A stretch of DNA of 64,000 nucleotides. Origin: Hydrogenophaga sp040372165 (GTDB lineage Bacteria; Pseudomonadota; Gammaproteobacteria; Burkholderiales; Burkholderiaceae_C). The position numbers were made by a program, and so were the translations under genes. The stretch spans positions 186,001 through 250,000 of the forward strand of contig NZ_BAABWG010000003.1 of NCBI RefSeq assembly GCF_040372165.1, in the 5' to 3' direction. Under the pieces are notes generated by a model. That model had not been told where the DNA came from, ran no database searches, and saw only the letters and a program-made list of their open reading frames with translations. Positions 56,537 to 64,000 of the stretch are shown piece after piece (within the stretch, counting starts at the first letter, position 1; every line of letters begins with the position of its first letter).

Positions 56537-57037
56537 TCAACCGAGCAGCTTGCGGTAGACGGCCAGGTCTTCTTCCGAGAAACAGCAGAAAACAACGTAC
56601 TCCGGCATACCGGGCTGGCCGGCAAGCCCGACCACGGCGTCGACGGCAATGCAGGCAGCCCGTTCGATGGGGTAACCATAGACACCCGTGCTGATGGAGG
56701 GGAAAGCCATTGACCGCACCCCATGTCCGGCAGCCAGGCGCAAGGACGAGACATAGCATGAGCGCAGAAGATCAGCTTCGCCCTGCTCACCGCCTGTCCA
56801 GACGGGGCCAACCGTGTGAATGACGTAGCTTGCCGGCAGCCGGTAGCCCGCGGTGATCTTGGCTTGACCGGTCTCGCAGCCATGAAGAGCGCGGCATTCT
56901 TCAAGAAGCTCGGGACCGGCCGAGCGATGGATGGCGCCATCCACTCCGCCACCACCGAGCAGGCTGTTATTGGCGGCATTGACAATGGCGTCGACCTTGA
57001 GGCGGGTGATGTCGGCCCGCAGCGCTTCAAGTCGCAC
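56537..57037 (-). CDS. Macro domain protein (O-acetyl-ADP-ribose deacetylase-like)
   Basis: 166 residues from GTG at 57035-57037, all one macro domain. ADP-ribose-binding motifs are clear: DAIVNAANNSLLGGGGVDGAIH (about 16-37) and FPSISTGVYGYP (about 112-123). This is the YmdB-type subgroup that removes acetyl or ADP-ribose groups. A SUKH-like gene stops 8 bp upstream on the same strand, so the two are probably co-expressed; that gives an ADP-ribosylation/immunity flavour to the pair, which is inference. Confidence 0.92.
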   Translation of the reverse strand: MRLEALRADITRLKVDAIVNAANNSLLGGGGVDGAIHRSAGPELLEECRALHGCETGQAKITAGYRLPASYVIHTVGPVWTGGEQGEADLLRSCYVSSLRLAAGHGVRSMAFPSISTGVYGYPIERAACIAVDAVVGLAGQPGMPEYVVFCCFSEEDLAVYRKLLG

Positions 57038-57045
57038 GCAGCGGG

Positions 57046-57402
57046 TCAGCCCAGCCCCATCCAGGCACTGAACAGGTGGGAGCGCTCTTCCAGCTCCGCC
57101 GGCTCGGCTGCAAGACTGGATTCAAAGCTCTGGGTGTCGCGCCAGCGCTGGACGGTCTCACGCAGGTCGTTGAGCAACACGACGCCCCCCGTCGTTGTCT
57201 CGAGACACAGCAGCTGGTGGCAATCACCCTGGAAAGGCACCAGAGAGAGGGGTACATCCCACTGCTCACGCAATTCCAGGCCGTTGAGGATTTCTCCGTA
57301 TGACCAGAAAGGAAGCATGAGGCTGCGCAATTTCCCGTCGACGCGGATCGACGCGTAGCGCTCGTTGAACGATTCGACAGACTGCAAAAAACTCTTGCTC
57401 AT
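57046..57402 (-). CDS. Small protein resembling the SMI1/KNR4 (SUKH) family
   Basis: 118 residues from MSKSFLQSVESFNERYA (ATG at 57400-57402); the frame is open to 57660 but the upstream part is low-quality Arg/Cys/Pro sequence. The core LPFWSYGEILNGLELREQW, DVPLSLVPFQGDCHQLLCLE and TTGGVVLLNDL resembles SUKH proteins, which include immunity proteins against nuclease or ADP-ribosylating toxins. The match is by eye and weak. It lies just ahead of the macrodomain gene. Confidence 0.55.
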   Translation of the reverse strand: MSKSFLQSVESFNERYASIRVDGKLRSLMLPFWSYGEILNGLELREQWDVPLSLVPFQGDCHQLLCLETTTGGVVLLNDLRETVQRWRDTQSFESSLAAEPAELEERSHLFSAWMGLG

Positions 57403-57520
57403 TCGAACCGGCGCGTGAACACGCGCACAGAAAATCAAGGATGTGGGACATCTTATTCCTGCCGCACCCTCAAAACAAGGGATGGCATGCCAATGTCTGC
57501 AAGACTGACCACTGCGCGGG

Positions 57521-58210
57521 CTACGCGCGGGCCGCCTCCGGCAACACAGATGCCGCGAGAAGAATCTGGGCAACGTAATAGGTCGGCAGCCCCCAGGCGC
57601 GATTGATCCACGCGGAGTGAACAAATCGCTCGCGTGCCACTGCGATGTCCGAGGCGGCAAACAGAAGTGCTCCCCACAGCGGCAAATATTCGCCCGCCGC
57701 CGCTACGCGTCCTACAGCCGCGGCGCACATCAGCAGGATGACCGCAACATAGGCAAAGACTGGCCAACGGTCTTGGGCTGACAAATGCGGCCCCAGCCAG
57801 CGGACAATGAAAACGCCAGCCACCATGGCTGCGACCAGCCCCATGGCGGCGACATCGGCTTGCCAGGGGCCGGATGCAAACGCAGTGGCAAAGCACAGAT
57901 GCGAGAGCAGGAAAGCAAACAATCCCGCCGTGAACGCTGAGCGGCTGCGACCGAGCAAGCACGCATCGCCGGCCCACCCCAGTACCAGGGCGGCCATGAT
58001 CCACTGGCCATACAGGCTGTGCAGACTCCCCCACGACACGGCCAGGGCGAGGAAAGCAGTGCTCGCCAGCATCTTGGCCATGGCCCGCACGCCGGGCCAG
58101 TCACGGTATTCAGCCAGCACCAGTGTCAGGACCGCCAGACCACAGCCAGCCAACAACAGCGAAGAAGCCTCATCTACCACAGCACACCCGACACCACACA
58201 GTGTGCCCAT
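57521..58210 (-). CDS. Lysoplasmalogenase-like membrane protein (YhhN family)
   Basis: 229 residues from the ATG at 58208-58210; a TTG at 58237 and a GTG near 58177 are alternatives. Seven to eight hydrophobic helices with LGWAGDACLLG (about 76-86), FLLSHLCFATAF and ALLFAASDIAVARERF near the C-terminus match the YhhN/TMEM86 family, whose acidic residues hydrolyse the vinyl-ether bond of lysoplasmalogens. It is divergent from the MFS gene across about 103 bp. Confidence 0.82.
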   Translation of the reverse strand: MGTLCGVGCAVVDEASSLLLAGCGLAVLTLVLAEYRDWPGVRAMAKMLASTAFLALAVSWGSLHSLYGQWIMAALVLGWAGDACLLGRSRSAFTAGLFAFLLSHLCFATAFASGPWQADVAAMGLVAAMVAGVFIVRWLGPHLSAQDRWPVFAYVAVILLMCAAAVGRVAAAGEYLPLWGALLFAASDIAVARERFVHSAWINRAWGLPTYYVAQILLAASVLPEAARA

Positions 58211-58313
58211 TGTCCCCGTCGACTCTGCTCGGCGCAAGCGTCGCTGATGCGCCCCGCCCCAGAAAGCCGTACGACAGTCAGGTCAGGCGTCTTGCCTGTA
58301 TAAAGCAACGCTG

Positions 58314-59489
58314 ATGAATCGAAATTTGTGGTTGTTGGCCGCCGCGCAAGGCCTGTTCCTGACGAACAATGTGGTGTTCATTGCCATCAACGGGCTGGTG
58401 GGACTGGCGCTGGCGCCCAAGGGCTGGATGGCGACCTTGCCCGTGATGGGCTACGTCGTTGGTGGCGCCTTGTCGACTGGCCTGGTGGCGCGCGCCCAGC
58501 AACGGTTTGGGCGCAAGGCTTCATTCCAGCTGGGTTTGCTCGTGGCGCTGGGATCGGCCGCCCTGGCCGCCTGGGCAGCCTTCGAGCACAGCTTCTGGCT
58601 GCTGTTGCTGGCCACCGTGGTGGCTGGCTACTACAGTGCCAACGGACAACTCTACCGGTTTGCTGCAGCTGAGCTATCTGCGCCGGCCTACCGTGAAAAG
58701 GCAGTGTCGCTGGTTCTGGCCGGAGGACTGGTCGGTGCGGTCCTGGGCCCCAACCTTGCCAGCCGAACGCGAGACCTCTATGAGGTGCCTTTCACCGGTG
58801 CCTACGTCGCTCTGGTCGTGGTGGCACTGGTCTCCATGATCGTCATCAGCTGGATCGATTTTCCTGCTGTGCAGAAGCGAAGCACGGGTGAAGACAAAGG
58901 CAGGCCGCTGAGCGAAATCATGCGTCAGCCCGTCTTCATCGTCTCCACCATGGCCGCTGCGCTGGGCTACGGCGTGATGAACCTGCTCATGGCAGCCACA
59001 CCTCTGGCCATGCAGGTGTGCGGCTATCCGTTCGAAGACACGGCACTGGTGCTCGAATGGCACGTCATCGGGATGTTTGCCCCCGGCTTCTTTACCGGTC
59101 ACCTCATCAAGCGGTTTGGTGTGCTGCCCATCATGGGCGTCGGCGTCGTTCTCAACGCTGTGTGCATCGCCATTGCACTCAGTGGTGTCGACCTGCACCA
59201 GTTCATCATCGCCCTGTTCTTGCTGGGCGTTGGCTGGAACTTCCTGTTCACGGGGAGCACAACGTTGTCGCTCCAGGCCTACCGGCCTGAAGAAAAAGAT
59301 CGCGCGCAGGCAGCCATCAATTTCTTTGTGTTCGCCACTCTGGCTGCCACGTCTTTCGCATCGGGCGCGCTTGTCACGACGCAGGGCTGGCAATGGCTGA
59401 ATATCGGGTCACTGCTGCCCGTGGCCTTGACTGGCCTGGCTTTGCTCTGGCTTGCATCGCGTCGCAAACTTGCCCACAATGGAATTTGA
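58314..59489 (+). CDS. MFS transporter
   Basis: 391 residues with about 12 hydrophobic spans. The loop between spans 2 and 3 has ARAQQRFGRKASF, an MFS motif A variant, and FGVLPIMGVGVVLN sits in the equivalent loop of the second half. The substrate is unknown; the C-terminal region resembles sugar-efflux/YfcJ-like or Bcr-like carriers only in topology. It appears monocistronic, with yidB 84 bp downstream. Confidence 0.88.
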   Translation: MNRNLWLLAAAQGLFLTNNVVFIAINGLVGLALAPKGWMATLPVMGYVVGGALSTGLVARAQQRFGRKASFQLGLLVALGSAALAAWAAFEHSFWLLLLATVVAGYYSANGQLYRFAAAELSAPAYREKAVSLVLAGGLVGAVLGPNLASRTRDLYEVPFTGAYVALVVVALVSMIVISWIDFPAVQKRSTGEDKGRPLSEIMRQPVFIVSTMAAALGYGVMNLLMAATPLAMQVCGYPFEDTALVLEWHVIGMFAPGFFTGHLIKRFGVLPIMGVGVVLNAVCIAIALSGVDLHQFIIALFLLGVGWNFLFTGSTTLSLQAYRPEEKDRAQAAINFFVFATLAATSFASGALVTTQGWQWLNIGSLLPVALTGLALLWLASRRKLAHNGI

Positions 59490-59572
59490 TACTTTTGTGT
59501 GCCAGCCGGCCTGTTTCGGGTGTCCCCTGACATTTCCTGGCTGGACGAACCAATCCAACGAAGGAGGTTGAT

Positions 59573-60010
59573 ATGGGATTGCTCGATTCTGTGATCGGTA
59601 GCGCGATGGGCGGCGGCGGACAAGGCGGCCTGAGTCCCGAGGTGCTGATGAATGTGGTCAGCACACTGATGAACGAAGAAGGTGGGCTGTCGGGCCTGAT
59701 TCAGAAGTTTCAGGCCGGCGGTCTGGGCGAGATCATTCAGTCATGGATTGGATCTGGCGCCAATCTGCCCATTTCAGGCGACCAATTGAGCGGTGTGCTC
59801 GGCGGCGACCTGATGGGCAAGCTGGCCGATCAGATGGGCACCGGCCAGGAGCAGGCTGCCGGCACTCTGGCTGGTGTGCTGCCTGGTCTGGTTGACCAGC
59901 TCTCACCCGATGGCGGCGTTCCTGCGGACAACGGACTGGGCGGACTGGGTGCCCTGCTCGGCGGTGGCGGCGGCCTCGGCGGCATGTTGGGCGGCATGCT
60001 CAAAGGCTGA
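59573..60010 (+). CDS. YidB family (DUF937) protein
   Basis: 145 residues, very Gly-rich. AAGGAGGT gives a near-perfect ribosome-binding site before the ATG at 59573. MGLLDSVIGSAMGG, GLSGLIQKFQAGGLGEIIQSW and ISGDQLSGVLG are typical of YidB/DUF937. The function is unknown. The C-terminus is a run of Gly-Leu-Gly-Gly repeats. A terminator follows. Confidence 0.88.
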   Translation: MGLLDSVIGSAMGGGGQGGLSPEVLMNVVSTLMNEEGGLSGLIQKFQAGGLGEIIQSWIGSGANLPISGDQLSGVLGGDLMGKLADQMGTGQEQAAGTLAGVLPGLVDQLSPDGGVPADNGLGGLGALLGGGGGLGGMLGGMLKG

Positions 60011-60036
60011 TTTCCGCCACCCTCTCCCTCAGCTGA

Positions 60037-60070
60037 ACAGCCCCGTCATGCGTCGGGGCTGTTTGCTTTT
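60037..60070 (+). terminator. Rho-independent terminator after yidB
   Basis: ACAGCCCC-GTCATGCGTC-GGGGCTGT followed by TTGCTTTT. Confidence 0.85.
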
Positions 60071-60106
60071 CGGGCGACGCACAGCCTGTGCAATGTGCCC
60101 GCCCTG

Positions 60107-60958
60107 TCAGGCTGGAGCAATGGCATCGAGCCAATGCCGAAGCACCCGGTAGGTCTCCGACGGGTCGGTTTCGTTGAATATCTCGTGGTACTGCCCTGCC
60201 AGGCAGTGGCTCGTCACATGCTGGGTGTTGGCATGCCGTGCAAAAGCTTCGCTGCCTTCGGGCAGCACCAGATGATCGTCGCCTGCATACATGAGCAGGG
60301 TCGGCACATGCCAGCGCGCAGCCTGGGCCAGAACCGTTTCGCCATTGGATGAAATGAACCTGGCCAGCCGTGCAGAGATGCGGTCGTGCACCAGCCGGTC
60401 CGTCTGATACGCCTTGACCACCTCGGGGCTGTGCGAAATCCTGGTGGCATCGAGACCATTGCCCAGGGTCAGATTTGGCGCCCAGCGGTGCAGCAGCGAG
60501 ATCAGGCCACGCTGAATCGCCGTGGTCTTGACCATCAACGCAGGAGACGAAAGAACCAGTGCATCCACCGACGCAAGTCCTCGCGCCACGGTCAGGGATG
60601 CCACCAGGCCACCCATGCTGTGGCCCAGCAGGATCAAAGGGCAAGCCCATGGGGCTGAAATATGGCGGCGGGTGTCATCGATGATCTCGGCCAGATCATC
60701 AAGCAGCGCGTCGTCATAGGGAACCGTTCCCCGTTCGCCGCCGCTCTCACCATGACCTCGCTGGTCATAGGCCCGCACACAGAATCCCCATTCGTTGAGT
60801 ACCCGCGCCACTGAGTCATACCGCCAGGCATGCTCGCCCAGCCCATGCGCGATCAGCACCACCCCTCTCGGCCGGAGTCGCCGGGGAAGTGGCCAGTCAT
60901 ACAAGGCGATGTTGAGACCGTCGCGCAGCGTGAACGGGGCTTCTGTGGTGTCTGTCAT
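60107..60958 (-). CDS. Alpha/beta hydrolase, monoacylglycerol-lipase-like
   Basis: 283 residues from MTDTTEAPFTLRDG (ATG at 60956-60958). The lipase pattern shows VLIAHGLGEHAWRY (HG oxyanion region, about 36-49), DQRGHGESGG, the nucleophile LLGHSMGGL (Ser near 113), and a late Asp (GDDHLVLPEG) and His (AGQYHEIFNE). It hydrolyses monoacylglycerols or similar lysophospholipids in the cytoplasm. It is separate from the convergent yidB and the chemoreceptors upstream. Confidence 0.9.
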   Translation of the reverse strand: MTDTTEAPFTLRDGLNIALYDWPLPRRLRPRGVVLIAHGLGEHAWRYDSVARVLNEWGFCVRAYDQRGHGESGGERGTVPYDDALLDDLAEIIDDTRRHISAPWACPLILLGHSMGGLVASLTVARGLASVDALVLSSPALMVKTTAIQRGLISLLHRWAPNLTLGNGLDATRISHSPEVVKAYQTDRLVHDRISARLARFISSNGETVLAQAARWHVPTLLMYAGDDHLVLPEGSEAFARHANTQHVTSHCLAGQYHEIFNETDPSETYRVLRHWLDAIAPA

Positions 60959-61164
60959 GGTGGCGAAGACCAGCGCCCAGCGCCGGTAGACCACTCAAGC
61001 ATAGCAGGCAAAACGCCCACCGGTCAGCACACCAGGAGCCCTCCGCGGCCGGCTGTCCCGTCAAATCGCCCGTTCACCTGAAGCGCACAGACGCGGGAAA
61101 TTCACGCACACCAGACGGCTGCTTTGCGGGAGAGGGTGTGTGACACCTGCCCACCTGCAGAACA

Positions 61165-61197
61165 AACAAAAAAGCGTGCCGGACATGCCGGCACGCT
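61165..61197 (-). terminator. Rho-independent terminator of the chemoreceptor operon
   Basis: On the minus strand AGCGTGCCGG-CATGT-CCGGCACGCT followed by TTTTTTG. It lies 46 bp beyond the first chemoreceptor stop. Confidence 0.9.
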
Positions 61198-61242
61198 CTG
61201 CGCCTGTCTTTCTTCGACCAGTGGAGATCAGGTAGGTGCTGA

Positions 61243-62679
61243 TCAGGCCTTGAAGACGGAGATCGCTTCGTTCAGCGAGATCGCCTGGTCCTTAAGACTC
61301 TCTGCAGCTGCGCTGCTCTCCTCAACCAGTGCGGCGTTTTGCTGGGTCATCTGGTCGAGCTGGCTGACAGCAGAGTGAACCTGGCCGATGCCGCCAGACT
61401 GCTCATTGGTGGCTGCGGTGATTTCGCCGATGATGTCCGCCACGCGCTGCGCATTGGAAACTATCTCGCTGATGGTGGCGCCTGCCTCGCCGACAAGCCG
61501 CGTGCCGTTCTCCACCTTCTCGACGCTGGCACCGATCAGGCCTTTGATCTCTTTGGCCGCCTCTGCGCTGCGTTGCGCCAGCGATCGCACTTCGCCCGCC
61601 ACCACAGCAAAGCCGCGCCCTTGCTCACCCGCTCGCGCAGCTTCCACCGCCGCGTTGAGGGCAAGGATGTTGGTCTGGAAGGCAATGCCATCGATCACGC
61701 CAATGATGTCGTTGATCTTCTGGCTGCTCTGGTGGATTTCTTCCATGGTCGAGACCACCTGGCTGACCACCTGGCCGCCCCGCGTGGCCACATCGGCGTT
61801 GGCCGCTGCCATCTGGCTGGCCTGGTTGGCCGCATCGGCACTTTGACGCACCGTGCTGTTGATCTGCTCCATGCTGGCCGCCGTCTGCTGCAGGCTGCTC
61901 GCGGCTTGCTCGGTTCGGGAGGACAGGTCCTGATTGCCCGAGGCAATTTCGCGACTGGCCGCCTCGATATGGCTGGACGAGGCCTGAACGGCAGAAACAG
62001 CATTCTGCATGCGCAGCAAAGTGCTCTTGAGAGCTTCCGCACGTGGCGTGCTCACTGCGATGGCGGACACATTGAGCGCAATGCCATCGGCACGGTCGAC
62101 TGCAGATACCAGCTTGGCCAGTTCTTCGCCTTCCTGAGCCCGGCGGCGCATGCCCGATACCAGTACGATCTCCAGCGCTGTCTGCACCACCACGTACCCG
62201 GCATGCAGCAGCACGCGCATGAAGTTGGCCTCCTGCATGCAGTAGAAGCCAAAGCCAGCTGCCTGCAGGCGATCAAACAGAACATGGTGAACCGCGAACA
62301 ATCCTGCCGCGTACACCACAGGCTTCCAGTCCATGTAAACCAGCAGCAAGGCCAAAGTGACGAATACGCCGAAGTGGTACTCGAGTTCGCCGTGGGCCAG
62401 CTGGATATGCAGCGCCACCTGAGCCACTTGCACCGTCGCCAGGACGAACCTCGAGATGGCCGTGCCCTTGAACATGGCATAGACGCCGGCGCCCAGTGCA
62501 GCGCCTGCTACTGCACCGATCAGGCCAACTGTTGGCTCGTAGTAGAAGAACCCCAGACCGGCCGAGAACGCCGAGCTGAGCAATACCGCCATGAGCATGA
62601 CCTGATCGCCCAGAACCTTTTGACGGGGCGTGTGCTTCCCGCCTCTTTGTAAGTCAGATTTCGCTGTCATTTCATTCAT
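61243..62679 (-). CDS. Methyl-accepting chemotaxis protein with a multi-span membrane sensor
   Basis: 478 residues. The N-terminal 180 residues contain about six hydrophobic helices with short loops and several His and aromatic residues (ALHIQLAHGELEYHFG, FAVHHVLFDRLQAAGF), instead of the usual two spans around a periplasmic domain. No HAMP domain is evident. The signalling domain has the hairpin tip GIAFQTNILALNAAVEAARAG and methylation-helix-type Glu/Gln residues. A sensor inside the membrane (redox, lipid or membrane state) is likely but unproven. It lies 35 bp downstream of the second receptor. Confidence 0.88.
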   Translation of the reverse strand: MNEMTAKSDLQRGGKHTPRQKVLGDQVMLMAVLLSSAFSAGLGFFYYEPTVGLIGAVAGAALGAGVYAMFKGTAISRFVLATVQVAQVALHIQLAHGELEYHFGVFVTLALLLVYMDWKPVVYAAGLFAVHHVLFDRLQAAGFGFYCMQEANFMRVLLHAGYVVVQTALEIVLVSGMRRRAQEGEELAKLVSAVDRADGIALNVSAIAVSTPRAEALKSTLLRMQNAVSAVQASSSHIEAASREIASGNQDLSSRTEQAASSLQQTAASMEQINSTVRQSADAANQASQMAAANADVATRGGQVVSQVVSTMEEIHQSSQKINDIIGVIDGIAFQTNILALNAAVEAARAGEQGRGFAVVAGEVRSLAQRSAEAAKEIKGLIGASVEKVENGTRLVGEAGATISEIVSNAQRVADIIGEITAATNEQSGGIGQVHSAVSQLDQMTQQNAALVEESSAAAESLKDQAISLNEAISVFKA

Positions 62680-62714
62680 CCCTTGCCTGGACTGCCGTTT
62701 CGGCAGTCAGTCAT

Positions 62715-64000
62715 TCAGAACGACTCCCAGTCGCCATCATCGCCCGCGGCTCCTGCCGGTGCCGCTTTGGGCAATGCTGGCGCTGGCGCCTTTTTGGCCG
62801 CTGGCGGCAGCTGCTTTGCTGAGCCAGAGGAACCTGCATCCAGTTTCTTGGTTTCCTTTGTGGTTTGCTGCTTGGGCAGCGCCCTTTTCACCGGCACATC
62901 CACAATCGATTCGTCGGACGATCCGCCGCTGATCCGGAAGGCCTTGATCACATCAGACAGACGATGTGCCTGCCCTTTGAGGCTCTCCGCTGCAGCCGTG
63001 CTTTGCTCCACCAGCGCTGCGTTTTGCTGCGTCATCTGGTCGAGCTGACTGACAGCCACATTGACCTGATTGATGCCATCGCTTTGCTCGCCGGCCGCCG
63101 CTGTGATCTCGCCAATGATGTCGGTCACACGCTGGACCGAGCTGACGATCTCGCCCATGGTGGACCCGGCTTCGCCCACCAGGCGGGAGCCATCTTCCAC
63201 CTTCTCGACGCTCGCGCCGATCAGGCCCTTGATCTCCTTGGCCGCTTCGGCGCTGCGTTGCGCCAGCGATCGCACTTCTCCTGCAACCACGGCAAAACCT
63301 CGGCCCTGCTCGCCGGCCCGTGCCGCCTCCACGGCTGCATTGAGCGCCAGGATGTTGGTCTGGAAGGCGATCCCGTCAATCACACCGATGATGTCGCTGA
63401 TCTTCTGGCTGCTGCTGTTGATCTCGTTCATGGTGGCGACCACCTGGGAGACCACCTGACCACCACGCTGGGCTGTCTCGGCTGCACTGGCTGCGAGCTG
63501 GTTGGCCTGGCGCGCGGCCTCGGCGCTCTGGCTGACCGTGCTGGTCAACTCTTCCATGCTGGCAGCCGTTTGCTGCAAGTTGCTGGCGGCCTGCTCGGTC
63601 CGGCCGCTCAGATCCTGGTTGCCGGCCGCAATTTCGCTCGATGACGAGTTGATGCTCTCGGCAGCACTGCGCACTTGCGTGATCGAATCATGCAAGGAAT
63701 GCTTCATCTTGGACAAGGCATTGAGCAGGTCGCCCAGCTCATCCTTTCGCTGAGAGCTCAGGCTGCGCGTGAGATCGCCGTTGGTCACTGCATTGGCTGC
63801 TTCCACAGCGGACTTGAGCGGACGCGTCACAGAGCGGGTGATGATGAAAGCCAAAGCCACTGCAATCAGCATGCCGACAACAGCCGCGGCAATCAGCTCG
63901 CCGATCAGGAACTGGATGTCCTGAACAGACTCTTCAATGGCAGCGTCAACGATCGCCGCTTCGTGCGCCTGTAGCGCTTCCATCGCACCCAGGTAATCGT
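62715..64000 (-). CDS. Methyl-accepting chemotaxis protein (partial, 5' end outside window)
   Basis: At least 428 codons are visible; the N-terminus is cut by the window edge, and an in-window ATG at 63983 is probably internal. What is seen: the end of a helical periplasmic domain, a membrane span (about 30-50 of the visible part, IAAAVVGMLIAVALAFIIT), a HAMP domain (RSVTRPLKSAVEAAN), and a full signalling domain with AFQTNILALNAAVEAARAG. The C-terminus, after an Ala/Pro/Lys-rich linker, ends DWESF, the CheR/CheB-tethering pentapeptide type (NWETF-like). It is upstream of a second receptor on the same strand. Confidence 0.93.
   Translation of the reverse strand, partial: DYLGAMEALQAHEAAIVDAAIEESVQDIQFLIGELIAAAVVGMLIAVALAFIITRSVTRPLKSAVEAANAVTNGDLTRSLSSQRKDELGDLLNALSKMKHSLHDSITQVRSAAESINSSSSEIAAGNQDLSGRTEQAASNLQQTAASMEELTSTVSQSAEAARQANQLAASAAETAQRGGQVVSQVVATMNEINSSSQKISDIIGVIDGIAFQTNILALNAAVEAARAGEQGRGFAVVAGEVRSLAQRSAEAAKEIKGLIGASVEKVEDGSRLVGEAGSTMGEIVSSVQRVTDIIGEITAAAGEQSDGINQVNVAVSQLDQMTQQNAALVEQSTAAAESLKGQAHRLSDVIKAFRISGGSSDESIVDVPVKRALPKQQTTKETKKLDAGSSGSAKQLPPAAKKAPAPALPKAAPAGAAGDDGDWESF

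Noticed and set aside
57403..57660. N-terminal extension of the SUKH-like protein
   Set aside because: Arg/Cys/Pro-rich sequence overlapping the 3' end of the lysoplasmalogenase gene; a good internal ATG fits better.

Overview
This 64 kb window is GC-rich, densely packed bacterial chromosome. Gene content and order (recA-recX, sucC-sucD, lptD-surA-rsmA with amgK divergent, a tctD/tctE-like pair, cytochrome and iron-uptake genes) point to a betaproteobacterium of the Burkholderiales, most likely Comamonadaceae (Hydrogenophaga/Acidovorax-like). That placement is an inference from gene families, not from a marker gene. No rRNA, tRNA, CRISPR array, prophage or transposase gene was found.

Layout. 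1-4.3 kb: signalling block on the minus strand (metallo-beta-lactamase-fold phosphodiesterase, cut by the window edge; CHASE2 adenylate cyclase; FHA protein; PP2C phosphatase). 4.5-6.7 kb: sucCD. 7.1-14 kb: argC, recA-recX, a MarR regulator and a TctD/TctE-type two-component pair, with two long palindromic intergenic elements. 14-20 kb: GST, topoisomerase III carrying a SWIB tail, divergent SET-domain methyltransferase, birA, SPOR protein. 20.1-22.9 kb: ferredoxin-flavoprotein reductase and a cytochrome b/ethylbenzene-dehydrogenase-like haem protein. 23.2-30.4 kb: gapA-tkt and murU-pepP-MOSC-pfkB. 30.4-42.5 kb: iron region (TonB receptor with DUF3649/PepSY/DUF3325 partners; imelysin/di-haem oxidase/imelysin/DUF1513 operon; two small unknown genes; bfr; bfd), punctuated by Fur-box-like sites that overlap good promoters. 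42.6-46.2 kb: maeB and a secreted RNase with its barstar inhibitor. 47-54 kb: rsmA-surA-lptD and divergent amgK-rsmE. 54-61 kb: esterase, small membrane and unknown proteins, macrodomain and SUKH-like proteins, lysoplasmalogenase, MFS, YidB, lipase. 61.2-64 kb: two chemoreceptors, the second cut by the window edge.

The most unusual material is repetitive. (a) A short palindromic repeat of about 85 bp sits between sucC and sucD, but has also entered two protein-coding genes in frame: three tandem 87-bp units in amgK, between the catalytic loop and the metal-binding motif, and one copy on the opposite strand inside topB. (b) A family of roughly 490-520-bp intergenic elements with G/C-rich terminal inverted repeats occurs three times in one orientation. 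Its central 13-bp stem is kept paired in all three copies, with only G-U-type wobbles on the plus strand and one two-sided change, which suggests a structured RNA. (c) A nearly alternating purine-pyrimidine tract lies between topB and the SET gene.

Coordinates of starts were chosen by family length and ribosome-binding sites where visible; alternatives are noted. All names come from reading motifs by eye, without database searches.
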